A DNA stretch of 64,000 nt from assembly GCA_030447905.1 (NCBI GenBank), contig JAUJNZ010000008.1, forward strand, positions 93,333-157,332, written 5' to 3'. The position numbers and the translations under genes were made by a program. Of the stretch, positions 57,684-64,000 are shown one piece after another. The DNA comes from Thermoleophilaceae bacterium (GTDB lineage: Bacteria; Actinomycetota; Thermoleophilia; Solirubrobacterales; Thermoleophilaceae). Each line of letters opens with the position of its first letter. Position 1 is the stretch's first letter. Under the pieces are notes generated by a model. It was not told the origin of the DNA. It was given only the letters and a program-made list of their open reading frames with translations, and ran no database searches.

Positions 57684-60036
57684 CGCCCTCCTGCTGCTCG
57701 ACCGGCGGCTCGGCGAGCAGCCGGCTCGAGGCCTCGTCGTGGCGTCGGCGCAGCCACCCCGTCAGCTCGCTCGCCGGGACCGGCCGGCTGAGGAAGTAGC
57801 CCTGCGCCTGGTCGCAGCCGAGACGGGCGAGCTCACGCCAGGTGTCAACGTTCTCGACGCCCTCGGCAACCACCCGTAGCTCGAGGCTGCGCGCCAGCTC
57901 GATAGTCGAGCGGACGATCGCACGATCAGTGCGATCGCCGCCCATCCCGAGGACGAACGATCGGTCGATCTTGATCTCCTCGACGGGGAGGCGCTTGAGG
58001 CGCGCCAGCGACGACTGGCCTGTGCCGAAGTCGTCCAGGGACGACCTTACGCCGAGCTCTCCCATCCGGGCGAGGACATCGAGGACGCGCTCGGGATCGC
58101 TCATGACGGTGTCCTCTGTGATCTCGAGCTGAAGCAACTCCGGCCCCAGGCCGAAGCGATGGAGCGCCTCGGTCACCGCCTCGGGGAATCGCAGGTCCAG
58201 CAGGTTGTGCGCCGTAACGTTGACCGCGATGTCGAGGTGGATACCGCCCTGGCGCCAGGCGGCGACCTGTCGCAGCGACCGCTCGAGGACGTGCAGCGTC
58301 AACGGGGCCATGAGTGCGGTCTCCTCGGCGATCGGGAGGAACTCGCCGGGTTGAAGCAGGCCGCGCGTCGGGTGCTGCCAGCGGACGAGGGCTTCGACGC
58401 CGTGGACCGCCCCCGTCTCCATGTCGGCCTTCGGCTGGTAGTGCACGACGAGCTCGTCCCGGGCCGCGGCGCCGCGCAGCTCGCCGACGAGCACGAGGCG
58501 GTCGCGGCTGTGGTCGTCGCGGTCGCGCGCGTAGATCTGTGCCCCCGTGCGATCGTCCTTGGCCTGGTACATCGCGATGTCAGCCCGGCGCAGCAGCGTC
58601 TCGCCGCTGTCGCCGTGGTCGGGGAAGAGGGCAACGCCGACGCTCGCGTCGACCTCCACGTGCAGGGCGCTCAGCGCGAACGGCCGCTTCACGGCCTCGC
58701 GTACGGCCAGTGCCACTTCGAGTGCCCGCTCGACGCCGGTTCCGAGCGGGAGGAGGGCCGCGAACTCGTCGCCGCCGAGTCGGGCCAGCGATGAGCCCTT
58801 CGGTAACGCCTCGGCGAGCCGCGGTCCGATCTGCTCGAGCAGCCGGTCGCCGACCTGATGCCCGAGCGTGTCGTTCAGCTCCTTGAAGCGGTCGAGGTCA
58901 ATCACGAGCAGGGAAGCTCGGAGGTTTGCGGCGCGCGCCTGGGCGATCGCGCGCTCGAGCTCTTCGTACAGGAAGCGTCGATTGCCGAGCCCGGTCAGCT
59001 GGTCGGTGAGGGCGAGCCGGCGCGAGTGCGCGAGCTCGCGGATCTCGCGGTAGGCGAGGAGGGTCCTGACGCCCGCGGCGAGCACGGTGAGGGCGGCCAG
59101 CATGACCGCGGAGAGCTCGAGCGGCCCGAAGTGGCCATAGACGAGCAGTCCCAGCGCGACCAGGACGGCGAGTCCGGGAACGGCGAGCGCCGGCCACTCG
59201 CGCGAACGGGTGCCGTCGAGCGTTTCCGCCGGCTGCCAGGCGGCGAGTGCGAAGCAGAACATGGCGAGCGGCCAGAGAGCATCGACGAGCGAACCCTCGG
59301 AGTACGTCGCTGTCGCGACCTGGTACAGGTAGAGAGCGTCGGCGACCGCCGAGGTCGCGAAGCCGACGCCCAGCGCGAACCACGTGCGACCGGGGTGCCA
59401 GCCCGTGAGGGCGAACAGCCCCATGACGACGGCGAAGAGCACGAGGTCGGCGAGCGGGTAGGCGAGGGTCGTCGTGACCGCCGCGAAGCTCCCGTCCGAG
59501 CCGGCGATGATCGGCGGAAGAATGAAGGCGGCTGCCAGGGCGCCGGTCCCCAGGGCGACGACCGAACCGTCGAGCCAAGCGGCAGCCGGGAAGTGACCGA
59601 GGCGTCGGCGTGCCAGCAAGCCGAGGCCGACGTAGGCGGCCGGGTAGAACAGAAGCCAGCCCGCGTCGGCCAGCGAGGGAGCGGGCCGCGCGGGCTCGGG
59701 CACGTCGGCGAGCGCGAAGGCCCAGTAGGTCTCACCGAGCGTCCAGAGGGTGAGACCGGCCGTGATGGCGATCCAGGCGCCGCGGTCGGCCGCCACCAGC
59801 AGCACGCGCGTCAGGCACAGCGCCACGGTCGACCCGAGCAGGCCGAGGAAGACCCATTTGTCGACGACCAGGACGGACGGAAGCGGGAGAGCCGCGTAGA
59901 CGAGATAGAGAGTCAGGACCGCGGCGACAGCGCCCGAGAGGATCGAGACCAGCCGCCGCGTCCTGGTCGGCATGGCGACCGCGGCCGGCAGCGCCCGCGC
60001 CAGCGCGGTGGCGGCACTTTGCGGCTGAAGCCTCAT
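57673..60036 (-). CDS. GGDEF/EAL cyclic-di-GMP enzyme with N-terminal multi-helix membrane domain
   Basis: A 787-residue protein. About 9-10 membrane helices fill residues 20-335. The GGDEF domain (about 345-510) shows LTDQLTGLGNRRFLYEELE, LVIDLDRFKELNDTLGH and ARLGGDEFAALLP near 421. The EAL domain (about 525-775) shows VEALVRWQHP near 547, ITEDTVMSDPERVLDVLARM, LDDFGTGQSSLARLKRLPV and KIDRSFVLGM. All catalytic motifs of both domains look intact, so it may make and degrade c-di-GMP. The end overlaps the psd-like gene by 11 bases. Confidence 0.92.
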   Translation of the reverse strand: MRLQPQSAATALARALPAAVAMPTRTRRLVSILSGAVAAVLTLYLVYAALPLPSVLVVDKWVFLGLLGSTVALCLTRVLLVAADRGAWIAITAGLTLWTLGETYWAFALADVPEPARPAPSLADAGWLLFYPAAYVGLGLLARRRLGHFPAAAWLDGSVVALGTGALAAAFILPPIIAGSDGSFAAVTTTLAYPLADLVLFAVVMGLFALTGWHPGRTWFALGVGFATSAVADALYLYQVATATYSEGSLVDALWPLAMFCFALAAWQPAETLDGTRSREWPALAVPGLAVLVALGLLVYGHFGPLELSAVMLAALTVLAAGVRTLLAYREIRELAHSRRLALTDQLTGLGNRRFLYEELERAIAQARAANLRASLLVIDLDRFKELNDTLGHQVGDRLLEQIGPRLAEALPKGSSLARLGGDEFAALLPLGTGVERALEVALAVREAVKRPFALSALHVEVDASVGVALFPDHGDSGETLLRRADIAMYQAKDDRTGAQIYARDRDDHSRDRLVLVGELRGAAARDELVVHYQPKADMETGAVHGVEALVRWQHPTRGLLQPGEFLPIAEETALMAPLTLHVLERSLRQVAAWRQGGIHLDIAVNVTAHNLLDLRFPEAVTEALHRFGLGPELLQLEITEDTVMSDPERVLDVLARMGELGVRSSLDDFGTGQSSLARLKRLPVEEIKIDRSFVLGMGGDRTDRAIVRSTIELARSLELRVVAEGVENVDTWRELARLGCDQAQGYFLSRPVPASELTGWLRRRHDEASSRLLAEPPVEQQEGVER

Positions 60037-60255
60037 GGTGTCGCGCAGGGGTCGCTAGGCCTGCGAGGCGCCTGTGCCGGGCCCGCCGGATAAGCGTCCA
60101 CGAAGATGTGCACCGCTTTCAGTTATCGGCGCCGCGCGACGATCCTTGAGGATCGTCCGCTCGACGGCAGCACGCCGTCTCGACCGACCCGTGCGGGAGA
60201 CGTCGAGCACCCCCGCGGCCGTGCCTGCCACCTCATAATCGAGGCCCCGCTCCGC

Positions 60256-61122
60256 CTAGCGAGGCGAGCGGCCGGGCGTCTGTCGTGGCCTCCAGTGGAT
60301 GATCGCCGCAGGCGTGGCTCGCAACGGTGACCTGAGCGCCCCCCTGCGACCCAGCAGCCAGATCGCCAGCAGCCCTTCGAGCTCGCGTCGGACGTCGGGG
60401 AGGTCGGCCAGCAGCAGCGCCTCGCGGTAATGCTCGACCGCCTCGTGGAGGGTCGCGAAGCGCCGGCGGTTGATGAGCTCGACGACCTTGACCTCCGGCT
60501 CGATCCCGAGCTCGCGCAGGACCGCGAGCGCATCGAGGTAGCTCGGGCCCGGTGCTCGGGGAGCGCCGTGGAAGTGCCGCCACAGGGGATCGAGCACGGC
60601 ATCCGCGGAGTAGCCCCCCAGGTACAGGAAGGCGTGCTGGCGGGCTGCAGCGTCGAGCTTGGCGAGGAACCGGCGCGCTTCGGGCACGAGCGTCAGCACG
60701 AAGGCGGAGAAGACGACGTCGGCGACCCCGGTGCTCGCCTCCTCCCACCTTTCCTGGACCGTGGTGACGTTCCTCACTTCCAACCGCCGGGCATCGCGTC
60801 GCAGGACGTCGAGCATCCCCGCGCTGGGGTCGACCGCCGTAACCTCCTTCACCTCCGCCGCCAGAGGCAGCGCGAACCGGCCGGTGCCGGCGCCGATGTC
60901 GATCGCCGTGCTCGAAGGGTGGGTCACGCGGCGCAGCCGGCGCAGGAAGGGATCGTCGGCGGTGTCGGTGGCGTTCGTGCTCGCCGCATAGCGCTCCGCA
61001 CGGCGGTCCCAGAAGGCGCCGTTGAGTGTCCCGAGACCTGGAGACAGCCGCTCGGTCTCCTCGAGACGGCAGGTCACCAGCCGGTGCCATCGGACCGAAG
61101 CCAGGTCCTCATCGCCCGCCAT
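60256..61122 (-). CDS. class I SAM-dependent methyltransferase
   Basis: The start at ATG 61122 gives 288 residues; the open frame continues to 61449 but without family-like sequence. Motif I is AIDIGAGTGRFALPLAAEV near residue 72, followed by VTAVDPSAGMLDVLRRDARR and DVVFSAFVLTLVPEARRFLA. The remaining C-terminal part is helical (VVELINRRRFATLHEAVEHY). The methyl acceptor is unknown. Confidence 0.8.
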   Translation of the reverse strand: MAGDEDLASVRWHRLVTCRLEETERLSPGLGTLNGAFWDRRAERYAASTNATDTADDPFLRRLRRVTHPSSTAIDIGAGTGRFALPLAAEVKEVTAVDPSAGMLDVLRRDARRLEVRNVTTVQERWEEASTGVADVVFSAFVLTLVPEARRFLAKLDAAARQHAFLYLGGYSADAVLDPLWRHFHGAPRAPGPSYLDALAVLRELGIEPEVKVVELINRRRFATLHEAVEHYREALLLADLPDVRRELEGLLAIWLLGRRGALRSPLRATPAAIIHWRPRQTPGRSPR

Positions 61123-61297
61123 CTCTAGGTGACGTCCTTTTTGGGTGAACGTGCGGATCAGGCCGTCGGGTGTGCGCAGCGCGGTCCAGGCCAGGCCGCA
61201 GGCGTCTTGACGATACGGAAGTCGGTCACCGGACTGATCCGCGGAGTGGGCGGTCCGACCACAACGCCTCGCTCTCAGGCGCCGATTCGCGCCCGGC

Positions 61298-61879
61298 TCA
61301 GCGCCCCGCCTCCGAGGGCTCGCGCCGCGTGGGGCGCCGGACCCGCTCGACGACCTCCGCGGAGGCCTTCTCGGGCGAGCCAGCGTCGAATGGCGGCTCG
61401 GGGTCATACTCGATCCTGAGCTGCACGGCTTGGGCGATCTCGGGGCCAACCAGGCGCTCGGCGAGCAGGAGCGCCATGTCGATCCCGGCGGAGACCCCGG
61501 CGGCGGTGATGATCTTGCCCTGCTCGACGACGCGCTCGGAAGTGGGCTCGGCGCCGAGCTCGGCGAGCTGGTCGAGAGCGAGCCAGTGGGTCGTGGCGCG
61601 CAGCCCGGGGAGGAGGCCGGCGGACCCGAGGATCAGGGAGCCGGTGCACACCGACGTGGTCCAGCGCGAGTGGCGGTGGGCCTCGCGCAGCCAGTCGAGC
61701 AACGCCTCGTCCTCCACGGCCGCCCCGACGCCCGTCCCGCCGGGGACGACGACGACATCGGGCCGCGGGATCTCGTCCAGGCCGTGCTCGGCGAGGAGGG
61801 CGAAGGCGCCGGGGTCGCGCTTGAGGCCGGGCTCGCTCGCCACGAAGCGGACACGCGCGCCGGGCAGCGGCCACAGCAC
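61298..61879 (-). CDS. DJ-1/PfpI family protein, isonitrile hydratase-like
   Basis: 193 residues from the GTG at 61879. The family fold, however, starts earlier: the frame upstream reads TIDIAIVAFDGITALDAIGP and has no ATG, GTG or TTG (a purine-rich GAGGA lies before an ATC at 61942). The nucleophile is in TTSVCTGSLILGSAGLLPG, followed by RATTHWLALDQL and AAGVSAGIDMALLLAERL. This resembles InhA-type isonitrile hydratases and AraC-linked amidases. Either a rare start codon is used, or one base of the ATG is wrong in the sequence. Confidence 0.8.
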   Translation of the reverse strand: MLWPLPGARVRFVASEPGLKRDPGAFALLAEHGLDEIPRPDVVVVPGGTGVGAAVEDEALLDWLREAHRHSRWTTSVCTGSLILGSAGLLPGLRATTHWLALDQLAELGAEPTSERVVEQGKIITAAGVSAGIDMALLLAERLVGPEIAQAVQLRIEYDPEPPFDAGSPEKASAEVVERVRRPTRREPSEAGR

Positions 61880-62003
61880 CTCGTAGGGGCCGATGGCGTC
61901 GAGGGCGGTGATGCCGTCGAAGGCGACGATGGCTATGTCGATGGTCGGATCCTCTGTCGTCCCTGCCGGTCGGACTCGACAGTATGCCCCGGTGCGAGGA
62001 GTT

Positions 62004-63263
62004 CTACGACTGAGCCCGGGTGGTCGGTTTCACCTCCAGCGCCAGTCGCCCGGCTGCTCCCTCGCCGGCGACCATCTCCACCACGTCCTCGACCTGCTTC
62101 CACCCGACGCTCAGGAGGAACTGGCTGTTGCGCCCGTAGGACTTGCTGCCGAGGATGAAGAAGCCGGGCTCGGGGTTCACGAGCGTCTCGGGCCGGTGGG
62201 CGGCCCGAGTCAGGCAGTCGCCGCCTGTGCCCGCCTCCCCGAGCAAAGCCGCGGCCAGCTTCATCGGCCCCGCCGTCGCATAGCACTCGTGCACCTGAAG
62301 CTGTCGGTAGAGCGACGCGTCGCCGACTCCGCCGTTGAGCGCGAGGATGCGGTCGACCTCCACCTCCTCCCGGCCGCCGTTGCGAAGGGTCGCGACCACC
62401 CGGCCGTCCCGGCCGGCGAGCGCTTCGGTGACGGCGCCGGTGCGGACGTCGATGGCGTCGGAGATGCCGCGCGCCATCCGGGCCGCGGCGGCGTTCAGCG
62501 CGGCGCGCTCGGGCAACGGGTCGCCGGCCACCGCGCCCCAGGTCGGGGCGGTGCTGCGGATCGCCCAGATCACCTTCGTGCGTGGAGCGTGGCGGGCCAG
62601 GGCGGCAAGGTCGCGCGCGGCGGTCTGCGCCGAGTGCCCGGCGCCCGTGAGCAGGACGGTCTGCCCCGCCCACGCGTCGGCCTCCCGCGCGACGTCGGGA
62701 ATGGCATGTGTGATGCGCTCCTCGAACGCCCGCTCACCGGGAGCGGGGATCCCTCCGTCGCCGAGGCGGTTGGGGTGGCCGTAGGTCCCCGTGCAGTCGA
62801 TCACGACGTCGGCCGCCTCGATTCTCTCCCCGCCGCCGGGCTCGGCGACGAGTAGGCGGAAGGGCGCAAGCGCTCTGCGGCCCGAGCCGATCTCCTCGTG
62901 CTTGAGGAGCCCCTCGCGCGCGACGGCGAGGACGCGCGAGCCCAGCCGCAGGCGGGGGGCGAGCATCGGGAGGGAGGCCAGCGGCTCGAGCAGGCGCGCG
63001 ACGAGCTCCCCTCCCGTCGGAAGGACTGGCCCCTTTGGGGTGTCCATCCCGGCCGCCCCGAGGAAGCGCTCCGCTCGCTCGGAGACGTTCATGTCCCACG
63101 GCGTGAACGCCCGCACGTGCCCCCAGCGGCGGACGTATCCGCCGACGCCCTCGGCGGCCTCGTACACGGAGAAGGACAGACCGCGCTCGGCGGCGGCGAG
63201 GGCCGCCTCGACTCCGATCGGTCCGGCGCCGAGGATGGCGATGCGCGGGTCGGTTGGTGTCAT
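62004..63263 (-). CDS. FAD/NAD(P)-dependent oxidoreductase (flavin monooxygenase-like)
   Basis: A 419-residue protein with two dinucleotide-binding loops: RIAILGAGPIGVEAALAAAE at residues 7-26 (FAD) and TVLLTGAGHSAQTAARDLAA near 193 (NAD(P)H). Between them lie FTPWDMNVSERAERFLGAAG and VVIDCTGTYGHPNRLGDGG. The C-terminal part contains GFFILGSKSYGRNSQFLLSV. It resembles pyridine-nucleotide-disulfide-like and flavin monooxygenase proteins. The substrate is unknown. Its start is about 120 bases from the metallophosphoesterase gene, which reads the other way. Confidence 0.85.
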   Translation of the reverse strand: MTPTDPRIAILGAGPIGVEAALAAAERGLSFSVYEAAEGVGGYVRRWGHVRAFTPWDMNVSERAERFLGAAGMDTPKGPVLPTGGELVARLLEPLASLPMLAPRLRLGSRVLAVAREGLLKHEEIGSGRRALAPFRLLVAEPGGGERIEAADVVIDCTGTYGHPNRLGDGGIPAPGERAFEERITHAIPDVAREADAWAGQTVLLTGAGHSAQTAARDLAALARHAPRTKVIWAIRSTAPTWGAVAGDPLPERAALNAAAARMARGISDAIDVRTGAVTEALAGRDGRVVATLRNGGREEVEVDRILALNGGVGDASLYRQLQVHECYATAGPMKLAAALLGEAGTGGDCLTRAAHRPETLVNPEPGFFILGSKSYGRNSQFLLSVGWKQVEDVVEMVAGEGAAGRLALEVKPTTRAQS

Positions 63264-63372
63264 GGTGCGTGCGTTGTTCGGGCGAGCGGGGGCGAGCGGA
63301 TGCACCAGCCGGGGTGGTAGCGAGGCCGCAAGGGCTCTCTATGCTCGACCAGGGTTTCCGAGCGCCGCCGAC

Positions 63373-63378
63373 GAGGAG
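63373..63378 (+). promoter_or_regulatory. ribosome binding site before a CTG codon
   Basis: GAGGAG lies six bases before the CTG at 63385, where the metallophosphoesterase fold begins. No ATG, GTG or TTG occurs in frame between 63274 and 63385, so a CTG start is a real possibility. Confidence 0.4.
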
Positions 63379-63384
63379 AAGACC

Positions 63385-64000
63385 CTGCCACGGATCGCCG
63401 CCTTCGGAGGCGCCTACGCCAACCCCTACGCCGTCGCGGCGATGCTCCAAGACGCGCGCGCCCGCGATTGCGAGCGGATCTTCTCGCTCGGCGACCTCGG
63501 CGGCTTCGGCGCCGAGTGCGATGCGATCCGGCCCCTGCTCGAAGAACGCGGGGTCGAGTGCATCGCCGGCAACTACGACGTCGCGATCGCCCGCGGCGAT
63601 CCCGACTGCGGCTGCGGCTACGCCGACGAGCGCGACAACCGCTTCGCGCAGCTCATGTACGACCACACGCGCGCCGCCACGAGCGCCGGCTTCGCCGCCT
63701 GGATGGGCGCGCTCCCCGGCGACCGGCGCGAGCGGATCGGCGGGATCGACGTGCACATGGTGCACGGCTCCCCGCTGGCGGTCAACCCCTTGCTGTGGGA
63801 GTCGTTGACCGAACTAGAGCAGCGCGTGCGGCAGGCCCACACCGACGCCGCGGTACTTCTAAGCTCCCACACCCGGAATTACAGGCAGCCACGGGTCGAC
63901 GGCCGAATTGTGGTTAAAGTTGGGACGGTCGGGCGTACGGCCCTATCCGAACTGCGTCGTGCCGGGCAAGCGCCCCTATCACACGATTATCCCGGCGTTC
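63385..64000 (+). CDS. metallophosphoesterase family protein, cut by the window end
   Basis: The frame is open to the last base. It reads LPRIAAFGGAYANPYAVAAM, LQDARARDCERIFSLGDLGG (GD metal motif), CIAGNYDVAIARGDPDCGCG (GNxD), HMVHGSPLAVNPLLWESLTE (GHxH-type loop) and VLLSSHTRN. Metal ligands are in SLGDLGG, GNYD, HGSP and SSHT. The order fits a small calcineurin-like phosphoesterase, function unknown. The start is doubtful: CTG at 63385 has a good Shine-Dalgarno sequence, while ATG 63262 is possible but adds unrelated residues. The C-terminus is outside the window. Confidence 0.7.
   Translation, partial: MPRIAAFGGAYANPYAVAAMLQDARARDCERIFSLGDLGGFGAECDAIRPLLEERGVECIAGNYDVAIARGDPDCGCGYADERDNRFAQLMYDHTRAATSAGFAAWMGALPGDRRERIGGIDVHMVHGSPLAVNPLLWESLTELEQRVRQAHTDAAVLLSSHTRNYRQPRVDGRIVVKVGTVGRTALSELRRAGQAPLSHDYPGV

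Noticed and set aside
1..64000. CRISPR arrays, insertion sequences, rRNA genes
   Set aside because: No regularly spaced repeats, no transposase motifs with terminal inverted repeats and no rRNA-like conserved stretches were found.

Overview
The window is high-GC DNA (about 70 percent) coding in the style of an actinobacterium. Fused FbiC for cofactor F420, a class E sortase, ethylmalonyl-CoA pathway genes, GTG/TTG starts and the general gene set suggest a deep actinobacterial lineage such as Thermoleophilia/Solirubrobacterales. That placement is inference; no rRNA gene is present to fix it. I see no insertion sequence, integrase, phage module or CRISPR array.

Regions. (1) 1-9841 is an exopolysaccharide locus: a partial glucuronyl C5-epimerase, a glycosyltransferase, two O-antigen ligase/polymerase-like membrane proteins, a chain-length/BY-kinase fusion, its PHP-type tyrosine phosphatase and a polyprenyl-phosphate sugar-1-phosphate transferase. 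(2) 9891-14990 is a surface-protein module: an LPFTG protein divergent from an ECF sigma factor, a class E sortase, and two tandem paralogous single-pass proline-rich proteins. (3) 15093-28191 is core metabolism: ATP-dependent PEP carboxykinase, a MeaB-type GTPase and ethylmalonyl-CoA mutase, an MBL-fold hydrolase, ClpS, crotonyl-CoA carboxylase/reductase (with two single-base frameshifts), lipoproteins, an acyltransferase and YgfZ. (4) 28253-34532 holds an NMT1-like binding protein and the F420 set: fbiC, cofE, cofC, cofD and an F420:NADPH oxidoreductase. (5) 34564-38870 holds an enoyl-CoA hydratase-family protein, a GAF/HD-GYP protein, a saccharopine-dehydrogenase-like protein and three tRNAs (Leu-CAA, Leu-UAG, Trp-CCA).

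(6) 39-54.5 kb, immediately after the tRNAs, is different. Intact genes (PH-domain protein, DMT transporter, alpha/beta hydrolase, glyoxalase-family protein, glycosyltransferase, penicillin-binding protein, FAH-family enzyme, PHP/PolX-like protein) are interleaved with remnants: a Calx-beta piece, an isochorismatase N-terminus, a thioesterase piece, a TPR piece, a thioredoxin-reductase C-terminus, frameshifted VOC and cupin genes, and the tail of an amidinotransferase. (7) 54449-64000 holds a MATE transporter, a phosphatidylserine-decarboxylase-like gene coupled to an amidinotransferase-family gene, a GGDEF/EAL protein, a methyltransferase, a DJ-1/PfpI protein, a flavoprotein oxidoreductase and a metallophosphoesterase cut by the window end.

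Two systems stand out. One is the sigma factor / LPXTG / sortase locus, whose LPFTG protein has a cytoplasmic N-terminal segment instead of a signal peptide. The other is the ethylmalonyl-CoA pathway pair (ccr and ecm) in one neighbourhood. Many frameshifts are one-base changes in short G/C runs, so some 'pseudogenes' may be consensus errors; read-level data would decide.
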